Both the position numbers and the translations under genes were made by a program. This document shows positions 12,106 to 21,296 of a DNA stretch of 64,000 nt, in pieces. Location of the stretch: NCBI GenBank assembly GCA_030998015.1, contig JARWMV010000245.1:186001-250000 (forward strand), given 5' to 3'. The stretch's first letter is position 1. Each line of letters opens with the position of its first letter. The DNA is from Ceratorhiza oryzae-sativae. Lineage: Eukaryota; Basidiomycota; Agaricomycetes; Cantharellales; Ceratobasidiaceae. Below the pieces are notes generated by a model. That model searched no databases. It saw only the letters and a program-made list of their open reading frames with translations, and had not been told where the DNA came from.

Positions 12106-13493
12106 TCTTTTACCGACTCGTCGTCGGTTGTTTCTACATCCTCAACCACTGCCTCGTATCCTGACATTTTGGCCGAGGGACATTTGGCGGCGATATGGCC
12201 CCGTCCTCCACAGTTATAGCAGGTGTTTGTCCCCTTTCCTTTTCCTGCACTATCCAGATCCATTGCGTCTGGATCCTTTGCCTTTGGGGCCACTGGCGGA
12301 TGGTTATCCTTCTTTATGTCTTTGAAGGACTCTTGTATGTTGGCATTACTGCCATCATAACGGACGGTTGGAACAGTGAAGCCCTTTGCATTGGGGCCAA
12401 TGGCCACGATTTGACCTTTTACAGCCCTGCCATCTTTAATCTTGTATATGCGTTCCCCATTCTTGAATTTCTCTTTTTGGGGAGCGCTCTGGGGGTTATT
12501 AGTGGGCCTGCTAGTCGAAGCATTGTTGCTGCTAGACTTATTACCCCCATGGGATGTCCTCTTGCTGCCAAAGGAAATGAGGTGACGGTCAATTTCCAGG
12601 GCCCGCTGTGTGAGCTGGGCGAATGTCTTTGTGCGAGGATCATAGTTCTGGGCCACCATGCTATCTGTTATGTCTGACGACAGACCATCATAGAACTGAT
12701 CACGCATGGCGGCATCGTTGTAGTTGAGGCCTGTGGAATATAGGTTGAATAGGGTCAGGTAGTCTTGAACCGTCTTGGATTGTTTCAACTTCCGCCACTT
12801 GTCGCGGTTATTTTCGGTGCGGTTCAGATCCCCATATCGGGTAGTGAATTCTTGCCAGAATAAATTGGCATCGTGAAGCCAGGGGATTGCAGTTCCGGGG
12901 TTCAGGATTTCGAATTCCTCATACGAGTTAACCCATTCAGCTGCGGACCCTTCAAGATACGAGGTGATGAAGGCGACCACTTGGTCAGCCGAGTGCCCAC
13001 TCATGTTTGTATTGATATATCGGGCACATGCAATTCTGAATGAGATGGCGTCTTCCCGTTTTGTGCCGTCGAATTTTTGAGGGGCGGCCATCTTAACTTT
13101 TGCAGTTGACCCTCCAGAGAGAGCGGGTGCTGTTGCTTGTGGTTGGGCTGTACTGGAAGAAGCTAGTACTTGAGCAGCACCTGAGCCACTAATGGATGTA
13201 TTGATTTGCGCTTCAATGCGCGTGATGGTGGTTTGGAGAATGGCTAACATTCCCACTAAGTTGTTGACATTGGTGGCTAATCCGGCCACATCCGCATCTA
13301 TCTTTGTCTGATTTGTGGTAAGTTTTGCTTCAAGTGAGTCTGTATAGGTCTTATTATTGTGTTCGACGTCCCCAATGTCGTTTTGGAGGTTATTGGTTCG
13401 TTCTCGCAGTTCGTCCATTGATCGAAGCATATAGATGACCTTGTCTTCATCAGACATATTTGCCCAGGCGGGGGCAGGAGGTTGTGATGCCAT
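12102..13493 (-). CDS. gag: Gag polyprotein of chromovirus
   Basis: 463 residues. The N-terminus is a predicted coiled coil (about residues 25-100) with repeated Asn/Leu heptads, followed by a Ser/Ala/Gln linker. A capsid-like helical domain (about 130-310) contains FDGTKREDA, SYLEGSAAEW and LFNLYSTGLNYND. A basic region and one CCHC knuckle CYNCGGRGHIAAKC near residue 430 follow. It packages element RNA and forms the particle. The frame is intact. Its stop overlaps the pol start in the sequence ATGA. The start at 13493 is the first ATG after the pre-gag ORF, 24 bases downstream of that ORF's stop. Confidence 0.9.
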   Translation of the reverse strand: MASQPPAPAWANMSDEDKVIYMLRSMDELRERTNNLQNDIGDVEHNNKTYTDSLEAKLTTNQTKIDADVAGLATNVNNLVGMLAILQTTITRIEAQINTSISGSGAAQVLASSSTAQPQATAPALSGGSTAKVKMAAPQKFDGTKREDAISFRIACARYINTNMSGHSADQVVAFITSYLEGSAAEWVNSYEEFEILNPGTAIPWLHDANLFWQEFTTRYGDLNRTENNRDKWRKLKQSKTVQDYLTLFNLYSTGLNYNDAAMRDQFYDGLSSDITDSMVAQNYDPRTKTFAQLTQRALEIDRHLISFGSKRTSHGGNKSSSNNASTSRPTNNPQSAPQKEKFKNGERIYKIKDGRAVKGQIVAIGPNAKGFTVPTVRYDGSNANIQESFKDIKKDNHPPVAPKAKDPDAMDLDSAGKGKGTNTCYNCGGRGHIAAKCPSAKMSGYEAVVEDVETTDDESVKE

Positions 13494-13517
13494 TTCAGGG
13501 AAGGTTTGATAAGATTT

Positions 13518-14524
13518 TTAAAGGCGACGGAGTCGGTAAGGAAGTACAGGGAATTTGGAATCGTTTTGGTAGTATAGGGTTTCTGTTCCCCTCACAAGTC
13601 TATAAATTTCAAAATTCCCGATTCCCGTGAACCTCAACCAAGTATCGTCCAGGTCCCAGCTTTTGGTGTCCTGGCAACGATATGGACACTCCACCCTCTT
13701 TAGTTTAATTTGGTCCCGAAGGAGTGCTTCCTTGGGAAGGGTTGATTTGGGCTGCCGGAAGGGGTGTTTCTTCCTGAATTGGCGAGCCCGTGCCACTTAG
13801 AAAGGTGGGGTGAGGAAGGTCTGACGGCGTTGAGAAGACGGGGAAGGCGTACTCGTGGGGTTCAACTGTTTCTCGGACTATAGCTTCTAGTCTGAGATGG
13901 TCTTGGAGGAGGGACAGGTAATCCTCCTGGTGTTCGCGCAAACGCTCGGTTAGGTATGCGCAACGGGCCTCGGCTTCGTGAAGTTTTTCACGGGTTTCTT
14001 CGTACTTATTCCGGTAATAACGGTACCTGTCTTGGAAGTTTTCGATAGTGTTTAACAGGTGACGGAGAAGCTGTTGACCGAGGTTCTCCAGCTTAGAGCT
14101 GGTTGCGAGGGATGGTGTAGTAATAAAGGAACTTGTCCTTCTTAGGACAATAAGGGCAGCGCGCGGGGAAGGTGGCTCCGTTTGCCCGATGGCAAATTTT
14201 GCACTCGGGGGCACCTGGCTCGGTGACAAAGGCTTGTTGGGCACGTCCGACTTTTTGGGGGCGGACTTTGATGATTACTACTCGGTTGAAGTCGATGTGC
14301 CCAGCTTCTTCAAGGATACTTTCGACCGAGTTAAGGGTGAAGCAGTGGATTGATAGGTGTCCGAACCACCCACACAGATGGCAGCGCTGGTCTTCTGTAA
14401 AAGGTTGTGCCACTTGAGGGCCGTGCGTTCCGTTAGAGACGTGTTCAAGCAAGAGCAAGATAGACGAGAAAAATAGACCCTTTCCTGAGTCTATTGGAAT
14501 AGGAAGGTGACCTCCGTTGCTCAA
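13518..14524 (-). pseudogene. Pre-gag accessory ORF with zinc knuckle and coiled coil
   Basis: Three overlapping minus-strand frames fill the space between 5' LTR and gag: 14524-14093 (143 aa), 14244-13705 (179 aa) and 13796-13518 (92 aa). Each step to the next needs the same +1 shift, so they may be one protein of about 335 residues with two single-base changes. The first part contains a CCHC zinc knuckle (CHLCGWFGHLSIHC) and a second Cys cluster (CKICHRANGATFPARCPYC). The second is a charged coiled coil with many Arg/Glu (RDYRYYRN-like and LREHQEDYLSLLQDH). The third is basic. I know of no standard chromovirus gene in this place. Alternatives: programmed frameshifting, or splicing. Confidence 0.5.
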
Positions 14525-14763
14525 CTACTTAAGGGCAATGAGCAACCCCACCTCTTGTCGACGAAAGAGATTAGAGAACCGAAGCTTGTTACGACGTGTG
14601 AGGGACCTGGCTATGCAAGGTTTCACAGAGGCGCGTATAGGGCAACGATATCTCGTGGCTGTGGATAGGTGGAGTGGGATTGGGGAAGGCAACGAGGAGT
14701 TATCTCGAGACGACGCCAACGGCGTTCCGAAAGTATCCCAGACGACACTGAGACTTACGATTG

Positions 14764-14778
14764 TCAAGAACTTGACCT
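14764..14778 (-). other. Self-priming primer-binding site
   Basis: Two bases beyond the LTR edge lies AGGTCAAGTTCTTGA (sense). It is perfectly complementary over 15 bases to TCAAGAACTTGACCT in the LTR (14863 to 14849). In Tf1 and sushi-type elements the RNA 5' end folds back to prime reverse transcription; this arrangement fits that, and no tRNA 3'-end complement is evident here. Confidence 0.6.
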
Positions 14779-14780
14779 GA

Positions 14781-15157
14781 TGTCGACGACGACAAGTCAG
14801 GCAACGAGGAAAATAGTAAGAAAAGTAAAAGAACTTGTATTCGACGAGAGGTCAAGTTCTTGAGGAGTCCTCTGCGAACTTGACCTGGTTTATATACATA
14901 GTACGAGCCACATCATAACAAACAAGTCCGTACAGTGAGTCACGACAGATAAGAGATAGAAGCAGTAGAAGCGACTGCGGAACTGCGGAATTTCACATCG
15001 GAGTTGAAATACATCTCGGTTACCGGTCCGGAACATTCCCTGAGTCACATGACACAGATATACCATAAAAGGCATGTATGTTTTGAAGATGATCTCATAA
15101 AATGTAGAAAATCGAGAAAATATTGTAGAGTGGATGTATGCGTGTCAGTTCGTGACA
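14781..15157 (-). repeat. 5' LTR
   Basis: 377 bp, the upstream LTR relative to the minus-strand genes. It contains a TATA-like box at 14889-14896 and the proposed transcript start near 14863. An 11-bp inverted repeat (around 14849 and 14876) surrounds that start. Confidence 0.95.
14889..14896 (-). promoter_or_regulatory. TATA-like box in 5' LTR
   Basis: TATATAAA in sense direction, 33 bases upstream of the first base of the sequence that pairs with the primer site (14863). The spacing agrees with a TATA box directing transcription from that point. Inference; no expression data. Confidence 0.55.
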
Positions 15158-16420
15158 GAGGGTAGGCGGATGGGCAGGCTGCGCAAATGCACGAGCCACG
15201 GGGACGGGTTGTGGACGAGTCGCGGTTAGGGTAGGCCTTTGCGGCTTCAGTGGGGGAGCCTCTTCATGCTCAGAGTCGGACGAGGATGAGTGATGGGTAT
15301 CAGGGTCGGACTCGGACTCTGTCGCGCTGTCGTTCTTGTCCGTTGCGATACGAGGGTGCTTCGAGTTGGCGTTTACAGTGGGAGCATCGAGGCGCCGCTT
15401 TTGCATGCTCAATGATCCCTGGTTGTTTGAATTGGCTTTCGACCTTTGTGAAGGCGAGCGCTCGCCCGAATCTGATTGTACTATGGTGAACATATGCGAA
15501 TTTTGTGAGAAATATAGCAATCACCTTCATGCGAAGGAGATCCATTTCGGTCTCCGCTCGCCAGTCCCACTCTGGCAAACGATTGCGGGACGGTCTGCCG
15601 AGCGATTAGCAGACGATATTTATACAATTTTTGTATTGCTCACCGTAGCCGGCTTGACCTGAGCGCCCATGGCAAGCGCTTGCGTTTCACACATTTTGTT
15701 GGCAAGGTTTTTGACTTCGCCTTCCGAAAGGTGCTCGATGCTGTGACCGAGCAGCAGTTCGAGTTGTTCAATGATGAGTGGATCGATCGAGAGGGTTTCG
15801 TATTTGTACTCGGAACGGTCCCCTTCACCCTGGCTCTCGTAGCCACCTTGAGTTTCGCGTTGACTTTCCGGTAGGTTGAGTCTCGCGCGACCTGGACCTG
15901 CCATTGCTGTACCGCCAGCTTGGGAGCCAGCGAAGGTAGCCGATTCTGCGACATGCGTCAGTAACGAATAACACAGATAAAGAGCATAACTCACTCGACG
16001 TGCTTGCGTTGCTCGCATACCCAGTTTGCTTGCCATGTTGCTTGCTGGCCGAGGGTTGAGCGCGCTTCCCTTGGGATTTCGACGTGCTCGGTCGGACTTG
16101 GCCTAGGACTCAGGTCAGTGATCTGGAAGTGTTATATGGGCGAATTATACTTACTTGCTTCACCCTCCACCTTTCTAGCGGTTGGTTTTCGCGAGCGCTG
16201 GGATTGCTCAAGAGGGGGGGATGGCAGTCGGCCGGGTGATGGCGTGTCTAAAGGTGCACGACCTGGAACAACTCCCTATCATAAATCGTAAGTCGAGTGC
16301 AACGGGACAAGGTAGAATCCAACTTACCGAGGCGGTGGTGGTCGGCTGGGCGGTTTTGAAATATGCGAACTGGCTGGGCGCAAGTTGTGGTGGCTCGTCA
16401 GAGGTGGGGGGCATGTGCAA

Positions 16421-17483
16421 ACGTTGAAGTGCAACGCCTCGACCCAGTGCTGTATTTATAGTTAGAAAACGGTTGATGGCGTGTTTGCAATCCGGACATA
16501 CCTGAGCACTGGAGGTATCGTAAGTGTCGACCCACGGCTAGCATCGGGCTTGCGTCAGACGACGCGCAAGCTAAAATTCGAGAGTGAGAGGTGCAAGAAT
16601 GCAAATTGAGCAACTCACAGCGTGAAACCGCAAAACCGGCACCCGTGTGCACTTTGGCGAGAAACCAGCGTGGAGCAATGGCTGACAGAGAAAGCTGTTT
16701 GCTGCTATCCCAGCACTAGATCACTGGAGTTAAAATGCTCGGCGAGTCAGTAATGTTGATATGGGGTCAAGCTGGGACATACTTTTGCCTGTATATTGTA
16801 AAGGTAGCTGGCGGCGAGTAGGAGTTAGTAGCCGATATAGTGTTTCAATTAGTGGCTTTCGACGTACATTTGAGAAACATTTTGGATGTTCGAAGTGGGC
16901 GCCGTGGCTTGCGTGTGTTCGTGTGGTTGCTAATCACAGACGATACCACGTGCGTATAAGCATGTGCAAGCAGCGCTTAAGCGCCGCTTTGGCTCAGTCA
17001 AGTTTAACGTCACAGTGAATAAGTATTTTTGCATTGCCATATAATATCTGGTACTCGAGTAGGACAGCGATATATATTCTTTACATGGGAAGACTAACCA
17101 ACATGAGGAAACGAGCTCATAGTCATGAAGTAACACAGCCACCAAGCGCCACTAAGCGAATTTCAAACACATCCAAATAATCGGCGGGTGGCTTCGCCGG
17201 TCCCATCTGACTCACAATCATGCCAATACGATTTGAAGTGTGTCAGTCAAGTCAGGCGAAAAAAACTTCAGATAAAAGCACCAGTACGGGGCCCATGTTA
17301 AGCGAAAACGTTGTCGCCACCGAAATCCGAGTCGCATCAAACCACCCGGACATAATAGTAGACGGCGAATGACGTGAATAAGCGAATGAGAAAGCTTGCG
17401 TGTTATATACAAGGGTGAGACTCACGTCGGCCCTCTCTGTTCTCCGACCACCCTGCTAGTTCCCTTCGCCTCGTCTATTCTAC
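16421..17483. promoter_or_regulatory. Divergent intergenic region of inner Plavaka element
   Basis: About 1.06 kb between the start of the minus-strand DUF6532 gene and the start of the plus-strand transposase. No convincing coding exon. It must hold both promoters if both genes are expressed; no specific motif can be defended. Confidence 0.4.
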
Positions 17484-20400
17484 ATGGGCCGTAAAAGTAC
17501 TGTATATGCGCGCGCCTCTCGACGAGCTGCCCTTCTTCAGCGCAGATTACCACCTGTACGTGGCCGTGTTCTAAGTGACTATGCGCCGCCGGCATTTACT
17601 TGCCCCTATTGCTCGAGGACCTTGAAATCTTCCATCGGACGCAACAGACACATCATCCTAAAACCATCTTGTCGCGCGCGGCGCCTTCGCAAGCTCTATG
17701 GATATATTAGCAAGCATTTGAAGAAGAAATGGAGGAAAGAGCGAAACTCACCGAGTGGGAGTGCCCTAGCCACCGATTCTACGCCGATTACCACCCATGC
17801 ATCTACTCCCCAGACCGCCAAGCCACCTACCAAAGCCACCCATCCGCTTCAAAACACACCCTTATCCATCCCATTGGCAAAGCGGCCTCGAAGCGACCTC
17901 GTCGGCGAGGATGAAGATCTTCCATATCCCAAACGATTACGCACTGAGTGGGATGATGGAGAGTCGAGTCGTGCCGTGCCTAACCAACCAACACACCCTT
18001 CCAGTGCCAGTGGTTCTCGTAGGACCTCATCCGGATCCGTTGTGGTCGATTCATTCCCTATTCCAACAGCAGGAGCGCCGATTTTAGATCAGAAGAAACA
18101 GTCAGATATCTCAAGAGAGGACTTACGCGACTATCTCGCCTCGTGTGGGTCGATGGGAGAGCCAGAACGATTCGAGGTGGCCGAACTCTTAATGACAACC
18201 GGTCTTACCGGCAAAAACCGTACGCGACATCTTAAAAGCTGTTTGGTGAGTTACTAGGTATGCGCATATGACCCAAAATACTAACCACTTTACTACTAGA
18301 TGAAAGGTGGTCGGTTTTGGAAGAACAACCGCGGGTTGCTAATCGATGTCGATCGTCTACCGTACAGTCCTAAATGGGTAGAGCAAGATATTACTGTCGG
18401 CGAGGGAGTATATCGTCGAACACACACCTTGTTCCGACGTAATATTCTTGAGCTGATTCAAGAGCTACTCGCTGACTCTCGGTTCAAGCGGTTCATGCGA
18501 TATGCGCCGGAAAAGCATTGGACATCGCATGAGCGCAAGTGTCGCCTATACGGTGAGATGTGGAGTGGGAATTGGTGGTGGAGGATGCAAGTAAGTACTG
18601 CGAACCAAAAGAACGAATATTTACTTAACGGATATCAGCTAGTGGCTCATCGGCGACCCAAATGGTACAGTTGTACCACTTATTATCGCGTCCGACAAGA
18701 CGACGCTGTCAAAGATGGCCGGTGGGCAGCAGGCGTACCCGGTGTACCTAACAATCGGGAACATCAGTAAAGATATACGGCGAAAGGCGAGCAAGCAGGC
18801 GACGATTATCCTGGGGTACTTACCAGTCGATAGCTTCAAGGACGTGTCGAATAGGTCACTGCGCAGCCAGCTTCGAGGCGAGCTGTTTCATCGTTCGATG
18901 GAGGCGATTATGGAACCCTTGAAGACTGTGTCGAGTAAGGGGGTTCCGATGTGGTGTGCCGATGGGTACCTTCGTCGTGCGTATCCGACCTTGGTGGCGT
19001 TCGTTGGGGATTGGCCTGAGCAAAACGATGCGTCATGCACGGTTCGTAGTGGCTGCCCCATCTGTCAGCAATCGTTTCACGGTCGGGGGAGTGGGAGTAC
19101 CGCGCGCATGCGCAATCACGAAGAGGCAGTGGCCGCGTTTCGGGCGTACGAGGCAACTGGAAGTAAGGTAAAGCTGAAACAGCTCAACCTGAAGCCTTGG
19201 AAGCCATTCTGGGCCGACTTACCGAATGTTAACTTCCCCAATTGTATCACGCCCGACATCCTACATCAGCTTCATAAGGGGGTCTTCAAGGACTATGTTG
19301 CCGAATGGACGGAGGGGATATTGGGTGAGGCCGAGCTGAACGGATGTTACATGGCGATGCCTGAAGCCAAGGACCTGCGGCACTTCAAAAGGGGGATAAC
19401 CAGCGTCTCGCAGTGGACTGGGCATGAGACGAAAGAGATGGTTAAACAGTACTTACCTATCGTAGCCGAAGACCCCAGAATACCCGACGACTTTGTGCAG
19501 ATGGTTCGAGCTCTGCTGGATTTCCTTTTTCTTGCCGAGCGTGCGCAGTTGAGCGAGCTGGAGGTTCGGGAGATGGAGGATGCCCTACAAACATTTCATT
19601 CACTAAAAGAGGTCTTAGTTCGGCTCGAGCTGATGCTTGACATGGAGAAATTCGACAACATACCGAAATTCCACATGTTGAGTCATTACGCTCACTTGAT
19701 CCGCGAGCTCGGGACTCCTGACGGATTCAACACCGAGTCCCCAGAACACCTCCACATCGTATACGCAAAGCGTGGATGGAGTGCGTCGAACCGGAGGGAG
19801 GCCATTCGGCAAATCGTTAGATACATTCGCCGCTTGGAGGCTATCCGAATTCAACGTGCTTACCTCGACGAGTACTACGGCGAGTCCCCACGCCTCAAGC
19901 TGGAGGCGGGGGAAATTGGAGATGACGGCAGTGAGAGCGACGATGACGGAGATGATGGCGATGACGAAGACGATAGCGATGACGAGAAGGAAGAGGAGAA
20001 TGTCGAAGATGACCTCGAAGCATCCCACGAGGCAGTGGAGGCAGCTCAGGGAAGCTCGGGGATGATCGCGTATCCCCGGCCGACCCTTAGTGTGGCAGTG
20101 CAGGCGACTTGTCCTCGTCTGACTGGCCACCACCTCGTCTCCAACTACGGGGCTGTTGACCTCATTCGTAGTCTCGTTCTTTTTCTCAAACCTCTTGCTC
20201 GTGACGCTGGCGTCAACCCAACCGTATTCTTGTCCGACAAATTTGACGTCTGGCATAAACTTACGATTCAACATCGCCCGATCCCCTTTGCTCCCGACGA
20301 ACACCTCCATCGCGACGTCATCCGAATACGTCCACCGTCCACCGATCAGTATGGGCGTGGTGTCCCAGGCCTCTTTGATACGGCGCTCTTCCTCCACCAA

Positions 20401-20842
20401 CCGCAAGCGGCTGGGCTTCAACGTAAGTTCTCCCCAACCTGCTGTTTGCATGCGATTGCTAACCTGAGACCTGGCAGGCTACCGCGCAGGCCGCGTACGC
20501 GCTATTTTCACCCTTCCTACTCGTCTGCAATCCCTCTACCCCGGCCGACTGGCTTACGTCGATTTGTTCACTCCGTTCAAAACCTCCGCATCCTCCGCTC
20601 ACGGAATGCACGCGGTTTCACATGACCTCAAGGGCGGCCAGCGTCGTGGGATGATCATCCCGCTTGAGCGAGTCCAAATGGCTTGCCACTTGGGTCCCCG
20701 CTTCTCCCGCGTCAGTCCCTATGTTCAGCACCACTCCCGCGTCGACATGCTCTCAATCTGCCGTCATTTCCATCTAAACCCCTTCTACAACTCGTTTCTA
20801 AACCTACATCTCCGGTACTGGCAACAACTGGCTCGCTCATGA
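17484..20842 (+). CDS. Plavaka transposase, apparently intact
   Basis: Four exons (17484-18245, 18300-18590, 18643-20422, 20478-20842) join without frame break to 1065 residues; all three introns are GT-AG and 52-55 bp. An N-terminal C2H2-type finger (CPYCSRTLKSSIGRNRHI, about residues 38-60) is followed by a Ser/Pro/Thr-rich linker. The transposase core begins in exon 2 (GEMWSGNWWWRMQ) and continues with VVPLIIASDKT, QAYPVYLTIGNISKD, CADGYLRRAYP and a CPIC motif. Then come PDILHQLHKGVFKD and NTESPEHLHI, likely carrying the acidic catalytic residues of an RNase-H-like fold (inference). An acidic Asp/Glu run precedes a C-terminal domain (YRAGRVRAIF, HLNPFYNSFL). It would bind the element ends and catalyse excision and insertion. 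It lies about 440 bp from the right end. Confidence 0.85.
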
Positions 20843-21283
20843 GCCAGTTTCAGCTCGGTACGTCCTTTTCCATTAACCGCCTATACGCGCCCTCACTTTC
20901 AACTTGGATATATTACGATAGCTGCCACACCAGATCTGCTGTCTTGCCGACCTCTCTTTTTTCATTACGTGCAAATGCGTGTTTGGGGCGTGATACATTT
21001 TGTATTGTATATTGTCGTGTTATCATGAATGCATACTTATTCTTACGTCGTCCACACGTGCGAGTACAACGTATTTCTGATAAGAGCTCTTTCCAAATCC
21101 GGCAGATTATACTGTACACTTTCCCAGACTGTGTAATTTACTGTTTTCGGCACATTCATATTGCCGAAGGTAAATTTTGGGCAAATGGTCTACATACACA
21201 GGAAAACGGGGGTAAATTTGATAGCCGCGGTTGTTACATGATGAAACCGACCCCGTTTGCTCCGATCGGGCAAATTTGCCGCC
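20843..21283. repeat. Right subterminal non-coding end of inner Plavaka element
   Basis: AT-rich, no coding sequence. It contains GGTAAATTT twice (about 21168 and 21210) and GGGCAAATTTG next to the terminal repeat, mirror images of the ATTTACC-type words at the left end but fewer in number. Confidence 0.5.
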
Positions 21284-21296
21284 GGGGTTTTTCCTG
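21284..21296. repeat. Right terminal inverted repeat of inner Plavaka element
   Basis: GGGGTTTTTCCTG, exact inverted copy of 5995-6007, followed directly by ACGT (21297-21300). Confidence 0.85.

Larger units (their letters stand above)
8211..15157 (-). mobile_element. Ty3/Gypsy chromovirus LTR retrotransposon
   Basis: 6947-bp element read on the minus strand. The two 377-bp LTRs begin TGTC and end GACA and differ at only two positions (T/C near 8360/14930 and A/G near 8430/15000). The target duplication GAGGG is at 8206-8210 and 15158-15162. Order in sense direction: 5' LTR, primer-binding region, a pre-gag ORF, gag with a zinc knuckle, then pol with protease, reverse transcriptase, RNase H, integrase and a C-terminal chromodomain, polypurine tract, 3' LTR. 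The chromodomain and the self-complementary primer site place it with fungal chromoviruses of the sushi/Tf1 type. The high LTR identity implies recent insertion. A single stop codon in RNase H probably makes this copy non-autonomous. Confidence 0.95.
6732..16420 (-). pseudogene. DUF6532 protein gene, exon split by chromovirus
   Basis: Minus-strand gene starting at 16420 (or 16414). Exons: 16328-16420, 16155-16275, 15995-16102, 15644-15945, about 15525-15594, then one exon now split into 15163-15480 and 7804-8210, then 7535-7753, 7324-7485, 7119-7271, 6893-7062 and 6732-6843. Joining 15163 to 8210 with one copy of GAGGG keeps the frame open, so the chromovirus hit a previously intact exon. The N-terminal half is disordered (Ser, Pro, Thr and an acidic SSSSDSEHEE stretch). 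The C-terminal half carries the DUF6532 pattern: a helical YFLATVFAEGGYEHPETF block, FEHPKIVRAIGAGLFW, FNPVPIPAVALILTM and IEEW. It is divergent from the transposase gene and inside the same terminal repeats. Molecular function of DUF6532 is unknown to me. Present copy is interrupted. Confidence 0.75.
5995..21296 (+). mobile_element. Inner Plavaka DNA transposon with DUF6532 cargo
   Basis: The element is bounded by CAGGAAAAACCCC at the left and its exact reverse complement at the right, flanked on both sides by ACGT. Removing the element and one ACGT restores an intact-looking intron of the outer transposase gene, which fixes the boundaries independently. Inside are an apparently intact plus-strand transposase (17484-20842), a divergent minus-strand DUF6532 gene (16420-6732) and AT-rich ends containing repeated ATTTAC motifs. 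Length is 15.3 kb, of which 6.95 kb is a later chromovirus insertion, so the original element was about 8.35 kb. With intact termini and transposase it could be autonomous. Confidence 0.85.

Noticed and set aside
8575..14524. Long plus-strand open frames opposite gag and pol (for example 12195-12677, 9923-10342)
   Set aside because: Antisense shadows of the chromovirus genes with no motifs of their own.
8211..15157. RIP (repeat-induced point mutation) of the chromovirus
   Set aside because: Only one C-to-T nonsense change and two LTR differences; RIP would leave dense C-to-T changes and AT bias.
19615..20451. 278-codon minus-strand frame with hydrophobic Val/Ile runs (membrane protein?)
   Set aside because: Antisense of the acidic Asp/Glu run of the intact Plavaka transposase.
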